A stretch of 64,000 nt of DNA from Streptomyces geranii (GTDB lineage: Bacteria; Actinomycetota; Actinomycetes; Streptomycetales; Streptomycetaceae). This document shows, one piece after another, positions 1 to 9,519 of this stretch. The stretch covers positions 376,883 through 440,882 of the forward strand of contig NZ_KZ672952.1 in assembly GCF_002954775.1 (NCBI RefSeq), read 5' to 3'. A program made the position numbers and the translations under genes. The notes below the pieces were generated by a model, which saw only the letters and a list, made by a program, of their open reading frames with translations, had not been told where the DNA came from and made no database searches. Within the stretch, counting starts at the first letter, position 1. Each line of letters starts with the position of its first letter.

Positions 1-3000
1 CGAGACCTCCCCGCCTCGCTCCGCTGCCGTAATCGGAGCTGTTCCGGTCTGCGCGAGGCGATCCACCGTCGTCGTGGAGTCCAGGTTGATCACCTTGCCG
101 ACGGCGCCGGTGAGCCGGTCCACGTCGCGGTCGGTCACCAGAGTGACGGTCGGTTCGGCGACCTCGATCATGTAGCCGATCCGTTCGTCCGGCAGTTCAC
201 TGTCCACCGGGACGTAGGCGGCTCCGATGGCGAACACCGCGAACATCGCGATGACCGTGCGCTCGTCGCGCGGCAGCAGCAGCGCGACCCGGTGCTCCGG
301 GCGCACTCCCTCGTCGAGCAGAAGTCGGCCGTAGCGGTTCACCTCGGCGAAGAACTCCGCGAAGGTGAACCGGCGATCGCCGGCGACCAGCGCCGTCTCC
401 GATCCGGACAGCCGCACCTGCCGGTGCAGCAACTCGGCGACCGTGACCGGTTCGATGTCGCGGACGAGGTCAGCGGCGATACCCGTATGCGGGGCGGTCT
501 CGTCCGGCAGCAGGGCGGACAGCGTACCGACGGGCTCGTCAAGCCGCCGGGTAAGGGAAACGAGCACCTGGACGTAGCGCTTGAGCAACAGCTCCGCGGC
601 CGGGGCGTCGAAAACGTCCCGGCGGTAGGACAGGCGCACGTGCACGGTCGCCGCTCCGTCGCGTTCCTCCGGGTCGACCGCGAACGTCACCGGGTAGTGG
701 GTCGCGTCATCGACCTTCGCGTCGACGACCTGCAACCCGGCTGTGTCCTGCCCCGCGGCCTGGCCGAGCGGCACGTTCTGCACCACGAACAGCGTGTCGA
801 ACAGAACAGGCATGCCTGCGTTGGTCTGGATCTGGGTCAGAGCGGCTTGCGGATGGTCGATAACGAGCAGCTGCTCGGACTGGACCTGGGCGAGCAGCTG
901 CCGATTCGTCTGGAACGGCGGCAGACTCACCCGCATCGGGACCGTGTTGAACAGCAGCCCGATGATTCGGTCGGCGTCGGGCAACGACGGCGGCCGACCG
1001 GAAACCGTGTTTCCGAACACGACGTCGTTGCTGCCCGTGAGCCGGCTGAGCGCGATCCCCCAGGCGGTCTGCAGCAGGGTACCCACCGTGACCTTGGCGT
1101 CTCGTGCGGCACCGAACACCGTCGCGGCCTCTGCCGGGCTGAGATCGAGGTGCAGTTCACCGGTCTCGCTCTGTGCGTCACCGAGGTCGACGAAGTCAGG
1201 GCACAGCAACGTCGGACCGGTCAGTTCCGCGAGGTAGCCGTCCCAGGCGCGATAGGCGGCAGCGGGATCCTGGTCGTCGACCCAGTCCAGGTAGGAGCGG
1301 AAAGACGCCGGTCGCACGCGATCGACGTAGCCGTCATCGGCGTAGATGCTGAGGATTTCGGCGAACAGCCCGTTGATGGACCAGCCGTCCAGCAGGATGT
1401 GCTCGAAACTCATGACCAATGTCCACGCTCGGTGGCCGTGTTCGAGCACCGTGAACCGGATCAGCGGCGGGACCTCGAAGTCGAACGGCTCACCTCGCTC
1501 GGCCGCCAGGAACTCCTCCACATCGACCCCGCGGCCACCCCACTCGTCCAGTCGGATGACCCGTACCGGGACTTCGACACCGGACGGGATCACCTGTACG
1601 TCCCCGGGCGGGACGAACGCCGCCTGGAGATTGGGGTACCTCTCCATCGCACTCGCGATGGAGGCCGTCATCCGCTCGGGGTCGAGATCTCCCGCGATCT
1701 GTCGGGTGATCTGCGATACGTAGGTGTTGTGGTCGTCGGATTCCCGGGACCGCAACAGGTGATAGAACAATCCGCGCTGCAAGGGGGCAAGCGGAAGGAT
1801 CTGGGCGTCGTGCCCGTAGCGGGCTCGGATGGATTCCTCTTCGCCGGGCGTCAACGTGACCCGGTCGGCGCGACGCAGAGTGAATGCCTCTCGACGCTCG
1901 CGACCGGGGGCAGGGACGCCGACTCCGGCAATCTCCTCAGCGATGGCGGCAGCCAGCGCCTCGGTGTCGACACCAACGGTGTCCGCCGACTCCGCCCAGA
2001 CGCGGACGACGCAATCGCCGGGCTCGCGACCCGCGATGAGGACACGGATGTCGAGTTCGAGTCCGTCCTCTGGTACGCCGACGCCTGCGGCAGGCTCGGT
2101 GATCAGCTCCGCGTGGCTGCGGAACACACCTACACGGATCCGTGGGATCGGAAGGTCATCGAAGAAGCGGCTGAACCGGGGGTGTCCGGCCAGCGAGGCG
2201 TATTCGGCCGCTCGCTCCGGGCTCAGTCCGATGACATCACCGTCATCGAGCAGCACGGGGAATCTACGCGTCATCAGGGGACCGTCGGACTCATGGAGCT
2301 CCACGAGCAGATCACCTTCGGCGATCTCGGCCAAGGCCTTGGCCACGGCCGCCAGCACAACGGACCGCAGAGAGGTTTCCGAGGTTACGGAGGTTTCGTC
2401 TGTGGCGGGAGCCGCTCGTCCAGCCGTGACACTTGATGCTTCCGATACCTCCGATGCTTCCGAAGCCACCGAGTCGCCTCGCTGCGGCAGCACAGTGGCG
2501 GTCGCATCGGCGAGCTGGTCTACCCAGTCCTCCCAGAACGGATCGTCGAGGACAGCCGCCAGTTCGTCGTCCTTGTATCCGGACGCGGCCCGAGTGGACG
2601 TGACGACGACCATCGGAATTTTCGCCTGATACGCGGTGACCAGCTCGGTGAGCTTCTCCCTGACCGCATCCAGCAGCTCAGGATTGTCGGTCTCGGCGAC
2701 CAGTTCACCGGCGCCGCTGTCGCGGATCGCCAATCGCAGGGCGAGGCTTGCTCCCGACAGGGCGTGACTGACGTGGTCGATCGCCGCCCGCCAGAGCGGA
2801 GCCACGCTGATGTCGAAATCTTCGAGCGGCAGCTGGAAGCGGCGAATGTCACCGCCGTTGTCGTCTGCTTTGGTGCTGTCGGCTTTGGTCCGGCCCTCGT
2901 CGCCGGCACGAACGATCTGGGCGAGTTGCCTGACCGTCAGATCCGGGTGCTGGGAGCCAAGCACAAGGAAGCGCGCTGTGTTCCGCAACAACCGTGACGT

Positions 3001-6000
3001 GGTTTCCGCCGAGAACAACTCGCGGGCCGCGTTCAGATTCACTCCGAATGCGCCGCTGTCGAGTCTTTCGATACTCGACACGAGATCGAACAGGGCAGGC
3101 TGAGATTCCAGCGGGCCATCCGCAGTGGTCGAGGCGTAGTTGGTGAGCGGCGACGCCGCACCCGAATCTCCACCGCGGTCCACGTAGGCGGCCATGACCT
3201 GGAAAAGCGGACTGATCCCGACCTGGCGCGGCGGGTTCACCGCCTCGACGACCTGCTCGAACGGAACGAGCTTGTGGTCAGCGGCTTCGAGCATGCGATC
3301 GCGGCAACGGAGCAGCGTCTGCGCGAACCCGGTCGCGGCGTCGATATCGGCGCGCACCACGACGGTGTTCACGAAGTACCCGATGAGGTCCTGCAATTCG
3401 GGCTGGTCACGCAAACTGGCCGGGGTGCCGACAGGGACCGTATCGCCGGCACCTTCATCCCAGAGCGACAACGAAAACGCCGCAATCAACGCCTGCAGCG
3501 GTGTCGCCTTGTGCTCGACCAGGAATTCTTCGACCGTGGCTGTCTCACTGCTGGTGAGGGACGTGGTGGCAGGCCGTATGGTTCGTTCTTCGGATGCGTC
3601 GCGTGGTTGGTCGATGGGGAGGACGGTTTCCGTCGGGAGATCCGACAGCACGTCCTGCCAGTAGCGCAGATCCGATTGATAGCGAGACTCCGGATCTCTC
3701 CGGCTGCCCAGCACATCTCGCTGCCAGACCGCGAAGTCGGCATACTGGATGGGCAAGGGCGCGACCTCGGTGGAATTACCGGAAGCAGCTTCGAGATAGA
3801 ACTTGTTCAGCTCTTGGACAAGGATCCCGAAGGAATCCGCATCGGTAACTATGTGATGCCCGTAAGCCACCAGCACATCGCCATCAGAATGGCGCAACAG
3901 ATGAAACTTCAGCCCGAACTCGGACGTGAAGTCAAGTGGCAGTGCGGCAACCTGAGCGATCTTGTCGCTGAGCAGCTCAGGACCGACGTGTTCGACCTCC
4001 AGGACCTTGGTGTCGTCGTCGGGTTCCGCGCAGATGACCTGGCGGAGCGACGAGGTCTCCTCGTCCGGCACGAGGATCGTACGCAAGATCTCGTGGCGAA
4101 CGAATATCCGGCGTATCGCCCTTGCCAAAGCATCCAGATCGAGCCGCACGCCTGCTTGCAGCACGATTTCGGTCCGGTAGATCGAACGCCCTGCGATCTG
4201 CTCTGTGAACCAGAGTGCTTGTTGTCCGTACGAGACTGGTAGCGGGGTTGGGCGGGGTAGTTCGCCGATTCGGGTGGTGGATGTCTCGGTGGTGGCGGTG
4301 GTAGCGGTGGTGGTGTCGGCGACTCGGGCGAGTTCGCTGATGCGGGGATGGTCGAAGACATCGCGCAACGTGAGTGCGACGCCGAGCAGGGCGTTGGCGC
4401 GTGCGATGACTCGTGCGGCGAGCAGGGAGTGCCCACCAAGGCGGAAGAAGTCGCTGTCCACGCCGAGATCGACGTCGTCGGCGAGGTGGAGTACGTCGCG
4501 GAAGATGCCGGCGAGGGTGACCTCGGTGGCGGTTTGCGGTGGGCGGCCGTCGGCTGCGCCTGCGGTCAGGTCTGGTTGCGGCAGTGCGTGGCGGTCGAGC
4601 TTGCCGTTGGCGGTGACGGGGAAGCGGTCCAGGCGGGTGAACGTGGTGGGGACCATGTAGTCCGGCAGCGACCGTGCGAGGTGCTCGCGGAGTTCGTCGA
4701 TCGGCACTGCGTCCGTGGTGCTGGTGCTGGTGCTGGTGCTGGTGCTGGTCGTGGTGATGTATGCGGCGAGGTACTTTCCGCCGGCGGGATGGTCCAAGGC
4801 GATGATGGCGGCGCCCGATACTGCTGGGTGTTGTTCGAGGACGGCGCGGATTTCGCCGGGTTCGATCCGGTAGCCGCGTATCTTCACCTGGTCGTCGCTG
4901 CGCCCGAGGTATTCCAACTGGCCCTGGGGGTTCCATCGCACGACATCGCCGGTGCGGTACAACCGTGCGCCGTCGTCACTGAACGGATCGGCCACGAATC
5001 GGTCGGCGGTCAGGCCCGGGCGGGCGACGTAGCCGTCGGCGAGCTGGACTCCACCCAGGTACAGCTCACCTGCCACACCGGCCGGTACCGGGCGCAGCCA
5101 CGCGTCAAGAACACGTGCTGTCGTGTTCGCGACCGGTGCACCAATCGCGGTGTTGCCGGTGATGGTGGCCGTTGTGCCGTCGCCGGTGACCTCGGTCGAG
5201 CCGTAGAAGTTGTGCAGTACTGCTTGTGGCGCGGCAGTTCGCATGCTGGTCGCGGTGCCCGAGGTGAGTGCTTCACCGGAGGAGATCCAGGACCGGATCG
5301 ACGCAAGCGCGGTGGGTGCGTCGTCGTGGCGGACGAGGACGTCGGCCAGGCTGGGCACGGTCAGCAGATGTGTCACGCGGTGCCGGGCGATGGTGTCGAG
5401 CAGCCCGGCTGGATCTTGCGCGGTTTCCGCGGGCACGACCACGATCCGGGCACCGGCGATCATCGGCCCGAACAACTCCGTCACCGCGTCGACGAAACCC
5501 ACACCGCTCTTCGACAGCGCCACATCACCTGGCCTGTAGTCCAGTACTCGCTGACCCCACGCGAGGCGGTTGGCGAGTGCACGGTGTGTGAGGGCAACGC
5601 CCTTCGGGTGGCCCGTCGTTCCCGATGTGAAGATCACGACAGCAGCGTCGAGGTCGCTCAGCGGCCGGGCTGGAACGGGGGCGATTTCCTGACCGGTGGT
5701 CAGCTGTCGCTGTACCTCGTGGTCGTCGATCCGCAGTGCTGGTGCGCGATGTTCACCCAGTACGTGTTGATGTATTTCTGCGGCGAGTTGGTCGGTGATG
5801 ACCAGCGCAGGTGCGGCGTTGTCGAGGATGTGCTTGACGCGTTCGGCGGGGTATCCCGGGTCGATCGGCACGTAGGCCGCTCCCGCGCGGATCACCCCCG
5901 TAAGTGCTACGACCAGGTCGACCGAGCGTGTCATGGCGATCGCGACGCGGTCCCCGACCCGCACGCCCTCCTCGATCAGGAGGTGGGCGAAAGCGTTGAC

Positions 6001-7479
6001 CCGCGCATCGAACTGACTGTAGGTGAGTTCGCTGCCGTCGTCGGCGACGATCGCGACCGCGTCCGGATCGGCCGCGACCCGGCGGCGCACCAGTGCGTCC
6101 ACCGTCACCGACGCGTCCGCTGTCGTCGGCGCGATATCAAGCGTGTCGCCTTGCGTCCACGACAGATCCGGGCCATCAGCAACGGGTATGAATCCGGCAC
6201 TCAGTTCGTGCAGAGTCCGGGCCGCGGACCCGTCGAGTACACCGTTGAGGAAACGGCCGAATTGTCCGGCGTGCAAGAGCGGATCGCCCGTGGCGGACCC
6301 TGCGGACAGCTCCAGCCGGAGTCCAGAGTCGGAGTTGCGGTAGATCGCGAGGTCAAGCGAGCCGACCGGGCCGGTGCTGATCGTCTCGGAGACCGCGGCA
6401 ATGTCGCCCAGGCTCGGCGTCGACTCGAAGAGTCTGATGTTGATCGTCGGGAGCGTGAGGAACGAGGCTTGGCCGCTTGGCCATAGACGGGCGATCTGGT
6501 GATCTTCGACAGTCGTGTGACGCCGCGAATCCCTCAGCTGGCCCGCGACGATCCCGAGAACATTTCCGAAGGTGTCGTACGGGCTGATCTCAGTGACGAC
6601 CGGAATCGCCCTCGATATCGCACTCGGTGTCTTCAGCGATTCACGGTCATCTCGCAACATCAGCGGAACCCGGACCGCCACACAGTCACGCCCATCGACC
6701 AGAGCGGTGTAGACACCCCACAACGTGATCAGAGAATCAGTCCAGGAGACCCGAGCCGCGCGAGCGAACTGCTGAACCCTCGAGTAGGTGTCATCAGGTA
6801 TCGGAACGACAACCGGTCGACTCGACGACACGAAGACCCCGGACAAGTCCTCCACGATCTCGTGGCCGACGTGCTCGATTCCGAGGACGCCACTCCAATA
6901 CGCGGCACTTTCTTCGTTCCTGAAATCGCCGGAATTCCTGGCGTCTACGACGTTCTTCAGGGTGCCGAACCAGCGGTCCGGGACCGAATCACCGGACTGC
7001 TGTGCGGAGTAGACCTCGGCGACTCGGCGGATGAACAGAGAAATGCTGTAGCCGTCGACGAGCAGGATGTTGGTGACCAGGATCCACGCCCAGGTGCCGT
7101 CCTCGCGACGGACCAAGGTCGAGCAGGTCGTCGGCTCTCCCGAAGTGGCCGACGATCCGGTGAGCTGCTCGCGGGCCAGCACCCGGACCTCATCATCGCC
7201 ATGACCCGCGTCGACGACCTCCGTCGAGAGTGTCGTGGAGGTGTCGATGTATTGGAAAGGGACACCGTCGTCGTCCCCGAAACGAACCCGCAACGCATCG
7301 GTCTCCGCGAAAACAACACTGACCGAAGACGCGAACAGGGCCGGATCGACCGGGCCGTTCAGCCAGATCAACTGACCCGCACAGAACACCGAGGACTCAG
7401 GGGCAAGTCTCCGAGCCACCCAGTTGCCTCGCTGACTCGCAGTCAACTCCACACGGTCAAAAGCCGCCAACGGAAGCAC
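1..7479 (-). CDS. NRPS-1, siderophore nonribosomal peptide synthetase (3' end outside window)
   Basis: Open without interruption to the first base of the window, so at least 2493 residues. Domain order read from motifs: degenerate N-terminal C domain (about 1-430, NILLVDG at 137 where HHxxxDG is expected); A1 (about 455-925, SGTTG near 623) with pocket residues V-D-T-L-I-S-F-G-D, read as beta-alanine; T1 (LGGHSLL near 1016); C2 (GHHIVTDA near 1207); a divergent E/C-like stretch (about 1530-1880) with no A-domain or T-domain motifs; C3 (EHILLDGWS near 2025); then the start of a further A domain cut by the edge. The GTG start at 7479 is preceded by AAGAGAAG at a 5-base gap. Compared with NRPS-2, one base is missing just upstream, so a start further upstream would be out of frame. 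Iron box at 7549-7565. The product is expected to be cytosolic, assembling a siderophore peptide with NRPS-2. Release domain not visible. Confidence 0.9.
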   Translation of the reverse strand, partial: MLPLAAFDRVELTASQRGNWVARRLAPESSVFCAGQLIWLNGPVDPALFASSVSVVFAETDALRVRFGDDDGVPFQYIDTSTTLSTEVVDAGHGDDEVRVLAREQLTGSSATSGEPTTCSTLVRREDGTWAWILVTNILLVDGYSISLFIRRVAEVYSAQQSGDSVPDRWFGTLKNVVDARNSGDFRNEESAAYWSGVLGIEHVGHEIVEDLSGVFVSSSRPVVVPIPDDTYSRVQQFARAARVSWTDSLITLWGVYTALVDGRDCVAVRVPLMLRDDRESLKTPSAISRAIPVVTEISPYDTFGNVLGIVAGQLRDSRRHTTVEDHQIARLWPSGQASFLTLPTINIRLFESTPSLGDIAAVSETISTGPVGSLDLAIYRNSDSGLRLELSAGSATGDPLLHAGQFGRFLNGVLDGSAARTLHELSAGFIPVADGPDLSWTQGDTLDIAPTTADASVTVDALVRRRVAADPDAVAIVADDGSELTYSQFDARVNAFAHLLIEEGVRVGDRVAIAMTRSVDLVVALTGVIRAGAAYVPIDPGYPAERVKHILDNAAPALVITDQLAAEIHQHVLGEHRAPALRIDDHEVQRQLTTGQEIAPVPARPLSDLDAAVVIFTSGTTGHPKGVALTHRALANRLAWGQRVLDYRPGDVALSKSGVGFVDAVTELFGPMIAGARIVVVPAETAQDPAGLLDTIARHRVTHLLTVPSLADVLVRHDDAPTALASIRSWISSGEALTSGTATSMRTAAPQAVLHNFYGSTEVTGDGTTATITGNTAIGAPVANTTARVLDAWLRPVPAGVAGELYLGGVQLADGYVARPGLTADRFVADPFSDDGARLYRTGDVVRWNPQGQLEYLGRSDDQVKIRGYRIEPGEIRAVLEQHPAVSGAAIIALDHPAGGKYLAAYITTTSTSTSTSTSTTDAVPIDELREHLARSLPDYMVPTTFTRLDRFPVTANGKLDRHALPQPDLTAGAADGRPPQTATEVTLAGIFRDVLHLADDVDLGVDSDFFRLGGHSLLAARVIARANALLGVALTLRDVFDHPRISELARVADTTTATTATTETSTTRIGELPRPTPLPVSYGQQALWFTEQIAGRSIYRTEIVLQAGVRLDLDALARAIRRIFVRHEILRTILVPDEETSSLRQVICAEPDDDTKVLEVEHVGPELLSDKIAQVAALPLDFTSEFGLKFHLLRHSDGDVLVAYGHHIVTDADSFGILVQELNKFYLEAASGNSTEVAPLPIQYADFAVWQRDVLGSRRDPESRYQSDLRYWQDVLSDLPTETVLPIDQPRDASEERTIRPATTSLTSSETATVEEFLVEHKATPLQALIAAFSLSLWDEGAGDTVPVGTPASLRDQPELQDLIGYFVNTVVVRADIDAATGFAQTLLRCRDRMLEAADHKLVPFEQVVEAVNPPRQVGISPLFQVMAAYVDRGGDSGAASPLTNYASTTADGPLESQPALFDLVSSIERLDSGAFGVNLNAARELFSAETTSRLLRNTARFLVLGSQHPDLTVRQLAQIVRAGDEGRTKADSTKADDNGGDIRRFQLPLEDFDISVAPLWRAAIDHVSHALSGASLALRLAIRDSGAGELVAETDNPELLDAVREKLTELVTAYQAKIPMVVVTSTRAASGYKDDELAAVLDDPFWEDWVDQLADATATVLPQRGDSVASEASEVSEASSVTAGRAAPATDETSVTSETSLRSVVLAAVAKALAEIAEGDLLVELHESDGPLMTRRFPVLLDDGDVIGLSPERAAEYASLAGHPRFSRFFDDLPIPRIRVGVFRSHAELITEPAAGVGVPEDGLELDIRVLIAGREPGDCVVRVWAESADTVGVDTEALAAAIAEEIAGVGVPAPGRERREAFTLRRADRVTLTPGEEESIRARYGHDAQILPLAPLQRGLFYHLLRSRESDDHNTYVSQITRQIAGDLDPERMTASIASAMERYPNLQAAFVPPGDVQVIPSGVEVPVRVIRLDEWGGRGVDVEEFLAAERGEPFDFEVPPLIRFTVLEHGHRAWTLVMSFEHILLDGWSINGLFAEILSIYADDGYVDRVRPASFRSYLDWVDDQDPAAAYRAWDGYLAELTGPTLLCPDFVDLGDAQSETGELHLDLSPAEAATVFGAARDAKVTVGTLLQTAWGIALSRLTGSNDVVFGNTVSGRPPSLPDADRIIGLLFNTVPMRVSLPPFQTNRQLLAQVQSEQLLVIDHPQAALTQIQTNAGMPVLFDTLFVVQNVPLGQAAGQDTAGLQVVDAKVDDATHYPVTFAVDPEERDGAATVHVRLSYRRDVFDAPAAELLLKRYVQVLVSLTRRLDEPVGTLSALLPDETAPHTGIAADLVRDIEPVTVAELLHRQVRLSGSETALVAGDRRFTFAEFFAEVNRYGRLLLDEGVRPEHRVALLLPRDERTVIAMFAVFAIGAAYVPVDSELPDERIGYMIEVAEPTVTLVTDRDVDRLTGAVGKVINLDSTTTVDRLAQTGTAPITAAERGGEVS
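4717..4746. repeat. Five tandem GGTGCT hexamers inside the A1-T1 linker of NRPS-1
   Basis: Five perfect hexamer copies encode an alternating Thr-Ser run in the C-terminal part of A1. The matching position in NRPS-2 (19243-19254) has only two copies, so the linkers differ by six residues without a frame change. It is a small in-frame microsatellite. Confidence 0.85.
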
Positions 7480-7548
7480 ACCCACTTCTCTTGAGACCCG
7501 ATCGAGCCGATCGAGCCGACCGAGGCAACGATCACTAGAACCTCAATG

Positions 7549-7565
7549 AAGGGTAGGCTAACCTT
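7549..7565. promoter_or_regulatory. Iron box (IdeR/DmdR-type) between NRPS-1 and the exporter genes
   Basis: AAGGGTAGGCTAACCTT is a near-palindrome matching the core of the actinobacterial consensus TTAGGTTAGGCTAACCTAA. It lies between divergent units, so one repressor site could control both NRPS-1 on the minus strand and the exporter operon on the plus strand. Confidence 0.8.
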
Positions 7566-7570
7566 GCCCC

Positions 7571-7783
7571 GTGCCACCACCCATACCGCCACCCGACCGA
7601 GGAGAAGCCTCCATCAGGTACGACAACCGCCCTGCGACGACGGCCTGTTGGTGTTCGATCCCGGACAGGTCGTTCCAGGAAGACGAACTCTCCGGAGCCC
7701 GGCAGCAGCGAGTGTGGGTGGCTGCGGCGCTCACTCAGCACACCGACGTCCTCTTGCTGGGCACGGACCGGGGGCGGCCATGA
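7571..7783 (+). pseudogene. Internally deleted FepC-type ATPase remnant, coupled to the exporter start
   Basis: A GTG-initiated 70-codon frame keeps two pieces of a ferric-siderophore import ATPase. The front piece YDNR-x9-IPDRSF aligns with YDKR-x9-IPDESF near the N-terminus of the intact homologue at 22076-22963. It then jumps directly to DELSGARQQRVWVAAALTQH, matching that protein's [20 protein letters not shown] signature region. Walker A and everything between are missing, and the Walker B Asp is lost. The frame ends in a TGA that overlaps the ATG of the next gene (ATGA), so it could still act as a translated leader. It starts a few bases after the iron box. I read this as decay of a second fepC copy. 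Confidence 0.75.
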
Positions 7784-9519
7784 GGAACGACTCGCACTCC
7801 GACCCGTCGGGGCTGGGGCGGGGACCTCTGACCCGTCGGCTGCCTGTGCTTTGGCAGGCGCCCGCCGATCCGCCCGAGGTCCAGCCGTTCGAGGCCGGTT
7901 CGGAGACCACGGCCGGTCGATTCCTGTTGCGCGTGATCCTCTCGGTGCGGCGGGTCTCCGTTCCCGCGGCGCTGGCCGCGATCGTGTGGCAGGTGGGCGA
8001 GGCCGCGGTCCCCGTGGTGATGGGCCTTGCGATCGACCGGGCGCTGGCAACCGGGAACGCGGGGCAGTTGGTGCTGTGGCTCGGCGTGCTGGTGGCCCTG
8101 TACATCGTGTTGACGGTGGCGGCGAAGTTCGCTGTCCAACTGACCGCGTATGCGATCCAGCTGCTGCAGCACCGCCTCCGGAGCACCCTCTCGACCGTCG
8201 TGCTGCATCCGGTCGGCGGCGGCGCCCACGCGCCGGACGGCGGTGTCGTCTCGGTGATGACCAACGACGTCGGCCGCCTGGCCAACGGGGTTCAGCTCGC
8301 GATCATGCCGATCGCGAGGATCATGACCATCGGGTTCATCGCCGTGTCCCTGTTGAGGACGCACTGGCTGCTCGGGCTCGCGGTACTGGTGGGGGCGCCG
8401 CTGGCGGTGTGGTTGATGGGCGTGCTCAGCGAGCGGCTGTCCCGTGACACCCGTGAGTACCAGGGACTGCTGGCCACCACGGTCGGACTGGCCACGGATG
8501 TCGTGGCCGGCTATCGGGTGGTCAAGGGGATGCGCGCCGAGACCGAGGCGACCAGAAGGTACCGGCAGGCAAGCCAGGAGACGCTCGTCGGTGCCAAGCG
8601 CAACGCGGGACTGCTGGGGAGATTCCTGATGGGCTCCGGTGTGGTCACCGGCACGTTCGTCGCGGCGGTGATGGGACTGGCGGGCTGGTTCGCCGTGGAC
8701 GGGCAGCTGAGCGTCGGCGAGCTGATCGCCGCCGTCGGCCTCGCCCAGGCGCTGCTGCCGCAGATCCAGTCGATCGCGAACGACTCCATCCCCAACCTCG
8801 CCGGATCCCGCGCCTCGTCCGCGCGCATCCTCGACGTGCTGAAGACCGACGTCGCCGTAACGCCCGAGCCTGACGACGCGGCACGGCCGGTGGTTCAGCG
8901 GCTGCCGGTGCTGGAGGTGTCCACGCCCAGCGGGACGATCCGGGTGGAGCCCGGCGAACTCGTGGGAGTGCGCACCGACGATCTGACCGCTGCCCGCGTC
9001 GCGGAGGCGCTGCTGGATCCCCGCGAGCCCGGCGGCGAGGTCGCGGTGCGGCTGGACGGGATCGCCGCGCGGGAGTTGACCGCGCAGGAGTACCGATCCC
9101 GGGTCACTTTCACTCCGCACCGGGTCATGCTGTTCAGCGGAACGATCCGCGACAACCTCACCGCAACCGCGGCCTCACCCGAGCTGGTGACAGCCGCGGT
9201 GCGAGCTGCGGCATGCGGTGACTTCGCCGCCGATCTCGACCTCCCGGTCGGCGAGGACGGCAACCGCTTCTCCGGCGGTCAGCTCCAGCGACTCGCGCTT
9301 GCCCGCGCTCTCGCGAGCGACGCGCCGGTGCTCGTGCTGCACGACCCGACCACGGCGGTCGACTCGGTCACTGAGCACACGATCGCGAAGCGACTGCGCG
9401 ATGTCCGCGCGGGCCGCTCGACCCTGCTGATCACCTCCTCCCCCGCGTTGCTGAGCAGTTGCGACCGCGTCGTCGACCTGCTTGAGGACGCACCGATACG
9501 CGCAAGGACAACGCTATGA
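7780..9519 (+). CDS. ABC exporter subunit 1 with degenerate ATP site (siderophore efflux or IrtA-like)
   Basis: A 579-residue half-transporter with a membrane domain (about 50-345) followed by a nucleotide-binding domain. The nucleotide domain has lost Walker A (VRTDDLTAA in its place) and has a changed Walker B (VLVLHDPTTAVD, with His where the Mg-binding Asp should be), but keeps an intact signature FSGGQLQR. It should therefore donate only the signature half of a composite ATP site. The ATG at 7780 overlaps the stop of the fepC remnant and follows GGGGGCGGCC. Its stop overlaps the next gene (ATGA). Family knowledge: mycobacterial IrtAB and related heterodimers move siderophores. Export versus import cannot be decided from sequence. 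Confidence 0.85.
   Translation: MRNDSHSDPSGLGRGPLTRRLPVLWQAPADPPEVQPFEAGSETTAGRFLLRVILSVRRVSVPAALAAIVWQVGEAAVPVVMGLAIDRALATGNAGQLVLWLGVLVALYIVLTVAAKFAVQLTAYAIQLLQHRLRSTLSTVVLHPVGGGAHAPDGGVVSVMTNDVGRLANGVQLAIMPIARIMTIGFIAVSLLRTHWLLGLAVLVGAPLAVWLMGVLSERLSRDTREYQGLLATTVGLATDVVAGYRVVKGMRAETEATRRYRQASQETLVGAKRNAGLLGRFLMGSGVVTGTFVAAVMGLAGWFAVDGQLSVGELIAAVGLAQALLPQIQSIANDSIPNLAGSRASSARILDVLKTDVAVTPEPDDAARPVVQRLPVLEVSTPSGTIRVEPGELVGVRTDDLTAARVAEALLDPREPGGEVAVRLDGIAARELTAQEYRSRVTFTPHRVMLFSGTIRDNLTATAASPELVTAAVRAAACGDFAADLDLPVGEDGNRFSGGQLQRLALARALASDAPVLVLHDPTTAVDSVTEHTIAKRLRDVRAGRSTLLITSSPALLSSCDRVVDLLEDAPIRARTTL

Larger units (their letters stand above)
4210..7567 (-). repeat. Duplicated block, copy 1 (promoter plus C*-A-T module of NRPS-1)
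   Basis: This stretch is near-identical, in the same orientation, to 18739-22052. It covers the iron box, start region, degenerate C domain, A1, T1 and the first residues of C2 ([10 protein letters not shown]). Similarity drops sharply just inside C2. Small indels distinguish the copies: one base near the start codon, the hexamer run, and a short patch around 6880-6930. Confidence 0.85.

Noticed and set aside
292..2436. Long plus-strand open frame of 714 codons
   Set aside because: It is antisense to NRPS-1, has no family motifs and is Arg/Asp-rich in the way expected of a shadow frame in GC-rich DNA.
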